Position numbers and translations under genes: made by a program
NCBI GenBank assembly: GCA_023079485.1
Contig: CM041090.1
Location: forward strand, 35,056,874 to 35,120,873
Direction of reading: 5' to 3'
Source of the DNA: Archilochus colubris
Taxonomy: Eukaryota > Chordata > Aves > Apodiformes > Trochilidae
Length of the DNA: 64,000 bases
Part shown: positions 29,573 through 42,136 of the stretch, in pieces
Layout: every line of letters begins with the position of its first letter
How positions within the stretch are numbered: the stretch's first letter is position 1
Notes under the pieces: model-generated
What the model was told of the DNA's origin: nothing
Databases searched by the model: none
Seen by the model: only the letters and a program-made list of their open reading frames with translations

Positions 29573-29662
29573 ATGGTGAAAAAAGCATTAAAAATACCCC
29601 TGATGTTTAATAAGTCCTCCAACGTGAAATTAAGCATGAACAATCAAAAAGACATCAAAATG
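29573..29662 (+). CDS. PLD4: PLD4 first coding exon (cytosolic tail)
   Basis: The exon starts directly after an acceptor (TTTTTCAG|ATGG), so the ATG is the first codon of the exon and the 5'UTR lies upstream. It holds 30 codons, ends in phase 0 before GTAATT, and joins in frame to the membrane exon. The peptide is basic ([12 protein letters not shown]...). Human PLD4 has a similar length before its membrane segment. There is no transcript support. Confidence 0.78.
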
Positions 29663-32600
29663 GTAATTACTGGGATGCACTACATTTGCTCACAAGAGCT
29701 GAGATTGCACTGACATTTCTGAAAAGAGCTGACAGATTAAGAAGAATGATTTTATTGCCCATTTTTAAAATCAACGTAGGTTTCGATCCTATTTGTAAAC
29801 AAGTGAATGACAAAACCCTCATTGATTTATCCGGTAGACTGATCAAACCTTGCCAAGAGGGAGTGATGTGGAGCAGAATCCTGCAGCCCTGGCTCAGGAC
29901 AGCAAACCTTGCCCATACCAATAACCTCACTTCCACTGTTAGCACAGCGTTTATTTATTTATTCATCATGCCCAGAGCACTTGGACATCACAGTGTACAA
30001 CATGGTGACAATCAAGATCTGACTTCAAAAGAGATCTTTTACTTTAGAAGTGTCTTTTAAGACCTGGGCAATGTTTCACGGTATGAAATGCAGAACTCTT
30101 GAAAATTGGTAGATTTTTTCTTGGCCATCAATGAAAGGGAGAACAAGCCAGAGGGCAAAAATAGTTTAAAAGCATTTTTCTCATTCCAGTCACTGCCTGA
30201 AACTGATGGCAGCACCTCAGACCTTGAGAAAATCAGAAAAAAAAAAAAAACAAAAAACAAGTAAGAAACTTTACCCACACAGAAATGGAAACAGATACTT
30301 TCAGAGGCAACTGGTCTCTGTGCAGTTTTCATGTGTACCCTTTGGGGAGTTGGTGTTTATAGCTACAGCTTCAGGGCCACTCCCAGAGTCAGTTCTTCTG
30401 CCTCAGAGATTCAAAAGCTTGACACTGAAACACACCTTGGCTATCACAGGGTGCTGCATGGCCCCAGTTTCCAGGAATTGCCACCAGGAGCCAGACATGA
30501 TAATTGCTTGGAAGAAATGGATCTGTACCATTTGGTGTCTTTTCTTCCTTAATACACCATATAAAGCCTGGTGCTATATGCTACAGCATATGAGTGGCTG
30601 GACTCCAGATCTGGATACCAGGTGGCCAAATAATTTTATTTTTTTTTCATCTATGTTCAGGGAAGAAAAGGTAGTACAGACAAAGGGAAATGAAGCTAAG
30701 CTTGACTAGAATGACAAGGAGATGCTGTTCACTTGCCATACAGTTAAATCAGATTCGTGTAGTTTCACTTCAGGGAGGTTTAAGTTCTATGACAAAACCA
30801 GAACATGTTCAGAAACCACAAAAAATCCTTCTGCCTCTGACATTTTCAGAACTGTTTTTTCTCCCCTGACTGTATCAACTCCCTCTTTAGGACAGGTTTG
30901 ATTTTGGTGGAAATTTTGTAGAACTCTCACTTGTCTTGTGCTAAAATAAAGATAATCAACATCAAATCAATCACAAACTTTGGGGGGAAAAAAGGGGTTT
31001 TGATATGTTGGCACAGGAAAAAATAAAATGAAACTAAAATCATGGTCCTCGTGTAAACCCATACCTCTGTAGCTTGGGGTCCTCACTTTCAGGGACGTAT
31101 CTAAGAATACTGTCTGCCAGTAGCTGAAAACAGAACTACAATTCAATTATTTCAATTTACTCACCTGAAACAGGTAGTCTTCCATTAGCTGGTGTGCCAC
31201 TGACTTGATGATTGCTTAAATCTTTTCCTATATGGATTCTGTTCTAGTTTCAAATCTTAGGAGCAATTTTGGTACTTGGTCTTGTCCTGATGGCTCTTTA
31301 CTTCATGAGAGAGGACAACAGAGTTGACTCTAGGGGAAAAGAATCAGTTATCAGCATTTATGAAGAGGTGGTGGAGGAAGAAGTACTCTATGAAGCTCTA
31401 CCAGAAGCCACAATAACTGAGCATGACACCAACAGGTCCAATGATTCCTGCAGGTAGGCCGTGCCCAGTGGCACACAGAGAAGTAACCACCAGGTGGAGA
31501 AATAGTCACAATGCTGACAATATCAGCGTGGCTTTTGTCTCTTTCCATTGTATAACAAGTGATAAAGTACCAGTAATACAGGAAAAGTGTGGGTGATTTT
31601 GGGGCATTGGGTAATTAGTAGTTGCACATTATGTGGGGGATGGTAGGGGCAGTATGGCAGCTCCACTGCTGGTCCTGTGCTTGTCTGTTTGGCACAGGTC
31701 TATAGGTGCTCCACCACTCCCAGCTCTGCTCTCCTCTCAGTGGTAGGAGGCAGCAAAGTGTCCAGTGGGCAGAGCAGGTCCCCTCTGTCAGAGTAGGAGT
31801 TTGTCCTGGCAGAGGGTGGAGAGGGTTACAAAATTATGCCAGCCCCAAGAACTTACTTTTCTTCTTGTCTTTAGGAAAAGTCATTCTACTGGGTTTGGGA
31901 GGATGATGTATGATCTATGCTTGGCTATAAAAACTGGGGATACAGAGTACTTGCAGTTTGTTTGTCCTGCTCAACTCGTTTGCTTTTGAGGTTGACATCC
32001 AAAATGGCCAAATGTATGGTGTGACAGGGGCTTGTTTTCCTGCTTGGGTCACAAATGCTTGCTTCATGATATACAATTGCTATTGCAGCTTTGAACTTGT
32101 GGAAAATGTGCCCTATGACTTTGCATTTGAGATAAATAGCACTGCAGCCAAACCCTTGTACCTCGCCTGGACAAGACTCCTTGATATGGCCCAGGAAAAA
32201 ATTCATGTGGCTTCTTACTATTGGTCTCTTACTGGGAAAGATATCAACGTCAATGATTCATCCTCAGAGCAGGTAAGATAATCAGCAAGAAGCACAGCTA
32301 TGGCTGTATGTCTCATGCACACGTGGCAGATGGCAGATTGACTGTGTGCTCTGTAACCCTACAGCATTGCTTGACACTTCCTGCAGACCCAGAAAGGTTT
32401 TTCCCTGCTGGTCTGAAGCAGTATACCAACTTTCCTCCTTCAGTCTAGTTAGACTCCATCTGGGCTCAGCCCATATCTCTGAATATTTCTATGCTGTGTT
32501 TTAAAGAGCACCACAGAGATCTGCCTCATACCTGCTGTCCCTTACCCTGCAGATGATCAGCCTGGGGTAAGGGCAGCCAGTGGCATGGCTGAAGAGCCTA

Positions 32601-35600
32601 CAGGATCCTAGATACGCAAGTGAACGCTCCAGTTCCCACTGGTTAGTTGGAAGAGTCAGGCAGCAAAGTCTGCTGGGCTTCTGACTGCATCAGATACTGC
32701 TTCTCCCCATTGAACAGATACAGCATCTGCATTTGCCTGAGTTGCAGGTGCCCTTGAACCACGTCTTCAGAGAGCAGCTTAGGACATGTTTGCTCCCCTG
32801 TGGGGCTGTGGCGAGCACCCTGAGCAGCCAGGCTTCCTGCAGGGCCTCTCAGGCTCCACCACCAAAAAGTAAATGACAGAGACTACAGCATAAGCTCACC
32901 TTGCAACCAGCTGTCATGTTTATTTTTTCCTTGATGTTCTTTTGTCTTGTGGCAGCTGGCAACCTCCTCAGGCAGTCCTGAGCAGGGTCTGGGGGGACAG
33001 TATGAGCTGGAAACTTCTTTTGAAAAGCAGAAAGGAGAAGGCCACCCTATTTCTGGCATGTATAGAATTAATTCATGTATCAGGAATCATGTTGTTTGCT
33101 GTCAGACCAGATGCTGTCCTGTTTATTGCTGTGAACCCAGCCTCTATCACCATGGGCTCTCTGGGGCTTCTCTCCTTGTCTTTCTCCCCAGGTGGGTCTC
33201 ATGTTGTAAGCTGACTCATTTCCCCCACATATGTATCTAATAGCATCAAATGATAGAAAATAAAGTTGGAGTCATACTTTAGATCAGAATCTTTATCCCC
33301 TTTTTTTCTCCAGTTGAAATACTCCTTATATAGGTGAAATTTCTGACCTTCCTTGCATTGGGGTTCTTCAGAAGAAACGTCCACTAGTAGCACTATGCTT
33401 GCATATCTCTTACTAAATGTTCTGTAACAAAATATAAAAAAATAACACAATATACCATGCAGGGTGAAGATATTCTGAGGAGGTTTGAGAGATTGCTTGC
33501 AAAGAATGTCTCTGTGTATGTGGCAGCAAGTGTACCAACTTTGGCTAAAAATTCAACTGATCTCAAGATTTTAGAGGAAAAAGGTAATTATCTCACTTCA
33601 GTGATGTCTTCAGAACTTCAGTAATGCAAAAAGGCTTCTGAGAGAAACTGGTCTCCAGGGTGTGTTCTGGAATGTTGCTTCACCAGACAAGCATCATGTA
33701 TTCACTAGTTCACAATTTTCTGTATGTGTTGTCATGCCCTTAAGGATTTCTCTGGAATATTCCTTTCCCAGGAATGAATACTTGTGATTTTGGTAGTTAT
33801 AACCAGCTGCAGGTATAACTGCTGGTCAGGAGAGCAATATAGATGTACCTCCATGCTGTATCTAAACTCTTTTCCCCCTCCCCATGTTTCTTCAGGGGCT
33901 CATGTAAAAAAGATTGATTTTGGACATTTGGCAGGAGGAGTGTTGCATAGCAAATTCTGGATTGTAGACATGAAACACATATATATTGGTAGTGCAAATA
34001 TGGACTGGAGATCTTTATCTCAGGTAAGATCTGCTGCTGCATATTAAAAAATCTGGGGGAAAACTCATGTCTTAACACACAGCAGAGAAAAACATAATGA
34101 TGAAAAATACTGATTGAGTAGGAGAAAAAGCAAAGAAACCCCTGGAGGTGGCTCTTTCTGGGGCTGTGTCATGAGTTGCTCTCTTTGTAGGTCAAGGAAT
34201 TTGGTGCTGTGATATATAACTGCAGCTGCTTGGCCAAAGACCTCTGGAAAACATTTAGTACTTACTGGGACCTTGGACATGCTAATGCTACCATCCCATT
34301 CCCTTGGCCTCTTAATTATTCTACCCACATTAACAAGCATCAGCCTCTGGAAGTGGAATTTAATGGAATCTTGACTCAAGCCTACTTTTCTGTAAGTATG
34401 TTTAAAAATAACACGATAGACTGTAAACTAGGCTTAAGAATTGGCCAGAACAGCTTCTTTAGCAATCTTCAGTTAGTTGTGCTTGAGTTGAATAAGGATT
34501 AATTCAACAGTTTTTTCTGGAACTAGTCAAGAGAAAAGAGTCAACCCAGCTTGGGCTATCTCTTTGTAGAGTGGCAAAGATGGGGTGCAGGTCTCCTTTA
34601 TTCATCTGTGGCCTCAATGTAAAAATGATAAGTACCTAAACCATCAGGACACTGAAAGCATGAGGAATGATACTAGTCCACTTTAAATGCTTTGTGCTAA
34701 TGTAATGAAAACTGAATGTATCTGACTATAAATTAATCACAGTGAAACTGTGTTTTCTTCTTCACAGGCTTCTCCTCCAGCATTTTGTCCAAAAGGTCGC
34801 ACCCATGACCTCTCTGCTATACTCAGTGTTATCAGGGATGCACACAAATTTGTCTATGTCTCTGTTATGGAATATTTCCCTACCAGCCGTTTCACTCATC
34901 CAGAAAGGTACAATTTTAATCCTGAGCAAATCATTTGACTGTGCTATTTAAAGGGAAAATTTTACTCTTCTCCCTCATCTGCAATGAAAATATTCAGAAT
35001 GGAGAGAACTGAGGCTTTGCTCTGTATTCACAATTGTCTTGTGGACTGTGCAAACACTGATGCTACAGGCAGGACAGTATCCAATGCTGCCCATCTGCTT
35101 CATTGCCTGTTTGGAGCAGCCTCCTGTGCCCTTCACACAGCAAGAAAACTGTGAAGTGCCAGACTAGGGACAGAGAGGTAAAGGTCCATTCAAAAAACAG
35201 TGGACAGACTTTATGAATTGAGAGAGGAATGGGAACTGAAGAAATATATCTGACATCTGACTTTTCAGAGTAAAGATTGCATCACTCCTTTTTTTCTGCT
35301 TCTATTTCTCTCTTTGTTTCTTACTTCTGAAGACTCTTGACTTCTGGCTTTGCTGTCTGTCTGTCATACTTGACCCATAATTTAGAAGCTGATTCTTAAT
35401 TGTCCTTGTTGACCTCTGCAATGGAGTCTGGAGCAGTCTCTAAAAGAGGTTTCTGGACTTTTGTTTTCCTTCTCTTATAATTCCATCCAAGGACATCTAA
35501 GTTTCCTAAGCATGCTGGGTGCGTGCAGCAGCAGCTCTCAAAGAAAAGGTGGCAGTGATTATCTGGAGTGATCGAACTGTGTGTGGTAGATCACTGCCAT

Positions 35601-38600
35601 GGTCCCAGTGGGTTGCCCAAGGTCACAGCAGAATTACAGTCTGCAAATCAGCTCGGATCTGAGTAACACAGAGAGTTGGTCAGTCATGGGGCAACACTAA
35701 GACTCCAAATCCTCTTAGATATGCTTGAATTTGGATGTTTACATGCAACCAAGTGGTCTGAGTGTTATCTGCTTATAAGATTTCTGAGTTTTCCAGTCAT
35801 CTGAATTATCTGACTGAGAAAGAAATTCAAGAAAAATAATTATGTACAACGTGGCTTGTAAAGAATAGGATGAGCTCTAGGTTGCCATTTAGCCAGAATT
35901 AGACCATGCATTGTGTCCTCTGGCATAACTGTGCAAAGCCTCTGCTGTTCAGCTGGCATGTGTGTGTTAGCAGGAAGGGTGTAGGATAATAGGTAGGCAC
36001 AGATAATTCTACTGTCCTTGAACAAAATCTCAAAGACTAACTTCCACTTGGAGGATACTTTTTATAAATCAAACAGCTTAGAGAATTTTCAGTTTCTGTG
36101 TTGTAAGGTTTCTCATCTCCTGCTTGTAGCTAAGAATAGGTTCACAGAAAGTCTCTTTTTCCTCTTAGGAATGAGTGTGCTAATACTTCTCATTTTTCAT
36201 GTGAAGTCTTAATCCACCATTTGTGTCACCTAAGGCCTGATCAGATGCAAAGAAGAGCTTGAAAGGCCTAAGGAAAGTGGCATGGGGCCTCGGGCTATCT
36301 CCACAGCAACCAGCTGTAGTGCAATGAATTGAGGCTGATTAGTTCAGGTTAGGTTCCTCTAGCAGCTGAGGCAGAGGGAACAAAACTCCTGTCTTAATGA
36401 CTGAGTCTTAATCAACTAGAAGCTGATATATTTGAAAAATGGAAACTGTTTGAAAATAGCATGTTTTTCGAAGTTTTTCAGGATCTACAAGTCAGCCTGA
36501 GCCTGAAAGCACATGGTTGGTCCATTGATTATGATAGGATGACGCATGAGGGAGGATTAGAGAGTTGAGGCCTTTGTACATAAGACCAAAAGGAGTAAGT
36601 TAGGCAAATTAATTAATCATTATGAGACTGGGAGTGAGTGGTGGACCTCTCTCTGTATCAGTCCTCTGATCTGTACCAAAGATGCTTGTCTTCCTCCACG
36701 CAGCATTTGTTAGTATCTACAGGACATTTGGAGTTACTAGTGCTGAGATGTACATTGTGAAGTTCTTACTGTAGTTGGGTGAAGGATGTTAAAAATATTT
36801 CCCCTAAACTACTGCTAAAACAGGTGTCAGGAAAACAGCCAGCCTCGTGTTCATAAGAGGACAGCTGTGTTTGTTAACTCGGGGCACATGGCATACTAAA
36901 GAGGGCAAGAAGGGATGGGGAGGGGTAGAGCCTGTCCACATTGGCTGATGGCACAACACTGCTGAGGACACTAGCACAGTCTGCAGGATCCCAAAATGGC
37001 CATATTCTGCAAAATGACTCTTGGGCTTTCCTCTAGGCTCTGTACTGTCCTTTTACTTCATGCTGTAGGCTCTGGTTTTATGTTGGAGTTACTATTGTTG
37101 GTTTTAGTTTCCTCAACAAATAAGCATGTAGACACCATGCTGTGTCTGTACCTGTGTGCATGCACTATATGCAGTTTTAAACTTTGTCATCAGCTGCAAC
37201 TTAATTTAGCAGAGATCAGAGATCTCAAAACACACTGGGAAAAGAGCTGGCAGAAATCTTACTTGTACCTACAGTGAAGGTACAAGTTCTTCTCTTACCA
37301 GACATCAGAGATCCCAGCTGTGCCCAGTGTCACCTGCCTTCTCCATTTATTGTCACAGCGTTCTACTGAACTGTTTTAAAACCACTCCTCTTTCCACCCA
37401 CCTGTTTTTTCTCTAGATACTGGCCAGCCATTGACAATGCTCTGAGACGTGCAGCCTTCAACTACAGAGTGCACATCCGACTTCTGGTCAGCTGCTGGAC
37501 TCACTCTGACCCAGCCATGCTCCACTATCTGAGGTCCCTGCGTGCTCTCAACAACCCACATGCCCACATCAGTGTGGACGTGGTATGATAAGAAACCTGA
37601 TTTTGGAAACACTGCTTGAGGACATGAGCCCCAGACATTTTTTTGTGTCTAAGCTGCCAGTAGCTGCTTGTGCAAGTGAAAAAAAAAAAAAGTAGCACAT
37701 TGATTCTATTGGTGCAGTGACTGTTTTGAGTCTTTGGGAAAACAAGGAGCAAGAGAACCTTTGAGAAAGCAGCTGTTGCAAGCTACTGGTGATACCAAGG
37801 GATGTGCCCAGCTGCAGCACTTGCAACATTGCTCAGGCAGTTCCTTTTGCTGAGCACTGGGGCAGTAGCAATTTATAGGACAGCTTAGTCCTCTTCTTGT
37901 TGACCTTTTCCTGTATGGAACATCTTAAATGAATCTAATTACTATCACTTTTTCACAGTTAAGAGCTATGCTGGCAGCCTATTCAAATGGACCCATTTTT
38001 GAATGTTAGCTATTACACACAGGCCATAGACACTAGGTTGGAATGCATGAAATAGGGAAGGAATGGCATGGAAGCTCCTAATATGATGAAGTTACCAGGT
38101 CAGAGAAAAATAATATAAGCAAGGAAAGAATAGAATAGTTTTTGATGAAAAAAACCCAAACAACAACAACAAAAAACCAAAACAGAAAAACCAAGAAACA
38201 GAAATTACAGAAATGTGGATTATAGTAAGAGTAACACAAAAAAGTTAGGCATTATTGTTGTCTGCAGTACCCCTTGTGTCTGTGATCAGCCCATTCTAGC
38301 ACAAAATAAGAGCAGCAATCAGTGGTAAATGCAGATCTATTAAACAGCTGCCTAAAACTGCATTTAATTGTCTGCCCTGTAATGATAATAGCTGTGGCAC
38401 TAATGGAACATTGTGAAGCAAACATTATCCTTATTTGATCTCAATTGCTTATCCAATTTTATGTATAGTGGAAGTACTATTTGTTAGTATTCTTGGATAA
38501 GAGTAAAATCTCTTTTATGGTACACTTAATAACAGTGTGTGAGATAATCTCTTCTTTCTGTACTACTCTATTCTCTGAAAATATAGAAAATCTGCATTGT

Positions 38601-40279
38601 CCTATTATTCAGTCTGTTCCTCACTCTGCTATTTATATTTTTTATTTCTCTCCCTCCAGAAACTCTTCATTGTTCCAGTTCTGAATCACACCAACATTCC
38701 TTATGGGAGAGTGAATCACAACAAATACATGGTCACTGATAAAGTAGCCTATATTGGTATGTATTCTATTATTCCAAACACTTACAGTATCTTCAGGACT
38801 GAGACTGAGATAGCATGGGCTGCAATATCAAAAAAGACCTCATTTTGCCATGTAAGGCAGATAAACATATCAGAGTACACAGCTTTATCAGAATGTCTGC
38901 CCTGTGTGAAGCAGTAGAGATGTGGAGACAATAATGTAGGTCAAGTTGAGTATGAGATTATTTCATATGACTGTGAACCATTAAGAACAGAGGATGACAA
39001 GTCTGAGTGCACAGCCTGTGACAAGCACAGTAGGAGTTTCACAGGCTGTGTGCTCAGAATGATGTAGTGGTGGTTGGGGCTCCAGTATATAACATTATTG
39101 TGCTTTAACAAAAAGAAATTGCTGGGAGGAATTAATTCCACGCACTGTTTGTTGAACAGAACTCTAGGAAAGGAAATGAGAAAACACTAATGTCAATTGC
39201 TGCTCAATTCCTGAAAGTCAGGATGGTGTTTATTTTTTACTCTTTTATTAGCATCCCTCAAAAAAGGAAGTGCAATGGAGCTTTGCCATTTCAGGCAGCT
39301 CATCCTCCAAGCTATGCAAACCAGCACAGAGCTTGATCTTCCAACAGGCTGAAAGCCTGTGGCTCCAATTGCCTTTAATAGAATTTGCTTCTCACTGAGC
39401 TGTCTTTTGAAGACAGATAAACAGATATATTTTTTTTAATGCACCTTCTGGAATTGACAGATTTTTCTGGCTAAGGCAAACACCAGAAGTGCTAAGTGAT
39501 AAAATGTGTAATTTTTCCCAGTGTTTGATTTTCTGAATGGTGGCAGCTTTGGAGAGAGCCCTAAACAATGTCTACAGCTGGATTCCCAGCTCTGCCTGGT
39601 TTAAATGTGGGCATGGCATGGCTGAGCTCAGAACAGCTCCTGAGGATTTATTGATTGTGGGTGCAGTATCTCCTCTTGTTTAATAAGTAAAATAATTATA
39701 TCCCTTACGGATTGTTTTTTCTTCAAGCACAGAAACCTGAATTTAACAGTGGCTTTTACCCCTCTCAATACCCAACTTCTGCACTGTATTCTCATGTTTA
39801 TAATGAGTAGATTCATGCATCTTGGCCACAGGCTGTAAGGAATCAAGGTGTTATGAAGCTTCAGGGTTGCAGTTAATACCAACTTCCTGAAACCTGAGGT
39901 CTGGAATAAGAAGGAGGTGACCTGATTTTTGCTGCTTCATTGGTCATAATAAGATTTGCAGTTGTACAGCAAATCAGCAAAGCTGGGCAATGTGGATTTA
40001 ACAACTATGGACATCAAAGAGAACACTGGGAAATGAATGTTTTCTAATTAGCTACTTTTCCATTGCATAGGGACTTCCAATTGGTCAGAAGATTACTTCA
40101 CTAGTACAGCTGGTGTGGGACTAATTATCAAACAGAATTCAACCGGCCTGCAAAGAAGGCAGCTGCCCATCCAGGAACAGCTAAAAAACCTTTTTGAGCG
40201 AGACTGGAATTCCAGCTATGCAGTGAATCTGGAAGATGTGCAGGGACAGAAAGACTGTAGATGGAGGGGCAGACTCTGA
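29573..40279 (+). CDS. PLD4: PLD4, phospholipase D family member 4 (complete CDS, 10 exons)
   Basis: PLD4 is an endolysosomal type II membrane 5' exonuclease for single-stranded nucleic acids. It limits TLR7/TLR9 signalling in mammals. Joining 29573-29662, 31248-31453, 32089-32272, 33463-33583, 33896-34023, 34191-34391, 34768-34907, 37417-37582, 38660-38756 and 40071-40279 gives 513 codons plus TGA, with all phases consistent and all introns GT-AG. Human PLD4 is about the same length. A 32-residue cytosolic tail is followed by one hydrophobic segment (about residues 33-49), an acidic stalk, and two PLD domains. HKD motif 1 is H218-S-K220 with D225; motif 2 is H432-N-K434 with D439. There are more than ten N-x-S/T sites, as expected for a lumenal enzyme. 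PLD3 is less likely because of the neighbours and the [10 protein letters not shown] context. Confidence 0.94.
31248..31453 (+). CDS. PLD4: PLD4 exon, membrane segment and acidic stalk
   Basis: The exon follows GTTCTAG, starts in phase 0 and ends in phase 2 before GTAGGC. The hydrophobic helix [17 protein letters not shown] is followed by a charged [15 protein letters not shown] region and NDSC. This is the signal-anchor exon. Confidence 0.9.
32089..32272 (+). CDS. PLD4: PLD4 exon, start of first PLD domain
   Basis: The acceptor TATTGCAG and donor GTAAGA flank it. It encodes [12 protein letters not shown], then the family core [20 protein letters not shown]. Confidence 0.95.
33463..33583 (+). 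CDS. PLD4: PLD4 exon, [20 protein letters not shown] segment
   Basis: The exon lies between ACCATGCAG and GTAATT, phase 0 in and phase 1 out. It holds two N-glycosylation sequons (NVS, NST). Confidence 0.95.
33896..34023 (+). CDS. PLD4: PLD4 exon with HKD motif 1
   Basis: The acceptor TTCTTCAG and donor GTAAGA flank the catalytic block [11 protein letters not shown] followed by [16 protein letters not shown]218, K220 and D225 form the first HxKxxxxD motif. Confidence 0.96.
34191..34391 (+). CDS. PLD4: PLD4 exon, [18 protein letters not shown] segment
   Basis: This exon has exactly 67 codons between CTCTTTGTAG and GTAAGT. It carries sequons NCS, NAT and NYS and ends LTQAYFS. Confidence 0.95.
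34768..34907 (+). CDS. PLD4: PLD4 exon, [18 protein letters not shown] segment
   Basis: The acceptor TTCACAG and donor GTACAA flank it, phase 0 in and phase 2 out. It encodes [18 protein letters not shown] at the start of the second PLD domain. The following intron is the largest in the gene (about 2.5 kb); I saw nothing recognisable in it. Confidence 0.95.
37417..37582 (+). CDS. PLD4: PLD4 exon, [20 protein letters not shown] segment
   Basis: The exon lies between TTCTCTAG and GTATGA. It completes the split Arg codon and encodes [13 protein letters not shown], then [12 protein letters not shown], ending SVDV. Confidence 0.95.
38660..38756 (+). CDS. PLD4: PLD4 exon with HKD motif 2
   Basis: The acceptor TCCCTCCAG and donor GTATGT flank [16 protein letters not shown] and [18 protein letters not shown]432, K434 and D439 make the second catalytic motif. 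Confidence 0.96.
40071..40279 (+). CDS. PLD4: PLD4 terminal exon
   Basis: The exon follows CATTGCATAG. It encodes [17 protein letters not shown] and [13 protein letters not shown], ending CRWRGRL and TGA at 40277-40279. Confidence 0.95.
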
Positions 40280-40725
40280 ACTGAACTGAAATATACATTT
40301 TAAGTAGAAACAAAACCTGTCTTTGAATCTTGTTTCCTATGCAAAAGAGGAAGATCTCTTCTTTGTGTCTTTGTCAAAGAAATCACTTCCTCACAGGGTG
40401 TACACTGTTTGATGACACGAGAACTTTCTCATGGTTGACTCTACCTGCTAAATCATTGGTTAATGTGTGATATTTCCTTTTCTGTGTGATTACCTCATTC
40501 TGTAGTTAATGAAATGCAGATGATGTTATATGACAAGCACTCTGATATTAAAGCAAACGTGGAAGATACAACCAGATGATACATTAGAGGTGCAGATCAT
40601 TATTCCTGTGCTATTTTATCATAGGAAGAGATATGTTTAATCCTTAATTGTTAATTGTTCCATTAACCGTGGTTGCTTAAATGTGTTTAAACATTTTTTA
40701 ATAAACTCATGGCCACAATTTTAGA
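40280..40725 (+). other. PLD4: PLD4 3'UTR (probable extent)
   Basis: Short AT-rich stretch from the stop codon to just past the AATAAA at 40700. An ATTAAA at about 40547 is a weaker alternative. Confidence 0.7.
40700..40705 (+). terminator. AATAAA poly(A) signal of PLD4
   Basis: The hexamer lies 420 nt after the stop codon, after a T-run, and is followed by a T-containing, GT-rich stretch. Confidence 0.7.
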
Positions 40726-42079
40726 TTTGAGTCATGTAAGTAATCACCTACAGGAGAGAGGGCAGATTTAAAAAAACAGTTTAAGAATTAGGGATACAGG
40801 GAAATACCCATATTTAAGCATTGGGTCTAGTTGCCAGAGCTAAATTTCTGGGATTTAAATCTTGGGGCCAGCTTCCAGCCCAGCTGCCCTGGACCCAGAT
40901 GTGTCTGGGGGTGTTTGGATGTTTGTGCATTGGCCTCATGCAGCAAATAAGATGGGGGGAGTGAGGGGGAAGCTGCTGCATGAGTGCTGGAATGGAAGAG
41001 ACATCCCACTTGCACTCTGTGCAGTGCTTGGAGAACCTCCTTCCTCCTTTAGGGCTGTCATGGTGCTGGACCTGATCAGTGTTGTGTCTCCAGGCTTCCT
41101 TTTCCTCTGCAATCACATAGGGACCATAAATTTGAGCCATCTGGTGCCTTATGTCCATATCCACCACTGAGTGTCAGCTCTGCCCTGGCTGGCTCTCAGA
41201 AGTGACAAAGGAAAGGAAAGCAGAGCATGTGTTCCAGCCATGGAGGGGTGCCCCTCACACCAGGCTGGTGCTCCGTGACCCTTGCCAGTGAAAAGCACCC
41301 TTGCACGATGCTGGGAATGAGGTGACAAAGTGAGTTTGTTCTTTTTTTTTATTTTGGGACTGGTGTACAGCAGAGGAGAGAAAGCCAGGGGAAAAATCCC
41401 AGAGCACAACTCCACAGAAGGGTTGGGCAACCCCCCCCTGTCCTGGCACTTTGTCTCCCAGATGTGAAAACGCAGAGGTGTGGGGTAGCTCATGGATTCA
41501 CTCCCATCATGCCAGGCACCCATTCAGTTGCATTTTTAACTCTAAGGCCATCTCTCTTGCCAGAGACAGCTCTGGGTAGCAGGGTTACTACTACAGGCTT
41601 CACTGTCAGAGTGTAACTTACCCATCATCCAGAGGAAGCATTTTGGTGGTTTTGAATCCCTGTCCTGTGCTGAGAATGACAGAGGGACCTGCTGTGAACA
41701 TCAGTGTGTGGCCTGATGTATATCTTTGTGAATACATGCAGATCTCCATATAAAGAAGGCCCCTTCCCCATAAGGTCATTTGGAAATTATCATAACCAAT
41801 TTTCCATTTTTTGGTTTCCAGGCTGCTCCTTAGCTGTCTCACTTCCACGATTCTTTAGCTTGTTTTATCCACCATTACAAATCACTGCTGGTTGTTACTA
41901 AGACAGATGTCTTTTTTTTTTAAAGACATTTAAAGATAACACTGACATTTTCTGTGTTTACATATGTGCAAACATATCAAGTAAGATGCAAGTGGTTTTA
42001 GTGCTCTCCTCCCTGATCTTCTTTCTAGAGGCTTCTTAAAATTTTGAGATTTCTATCCCAAACATCGGACATTAGGACA

Positions 42080-42084
<5 letters not shown>

Positions 42085-42136
<52 letters not shown>
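42085..42136. repeat. (ATT)n microsatellite
   Basis: About seventeen uninterrupted ATT units. It would be expected to vary in length between individuals. Confidence 0.95.
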
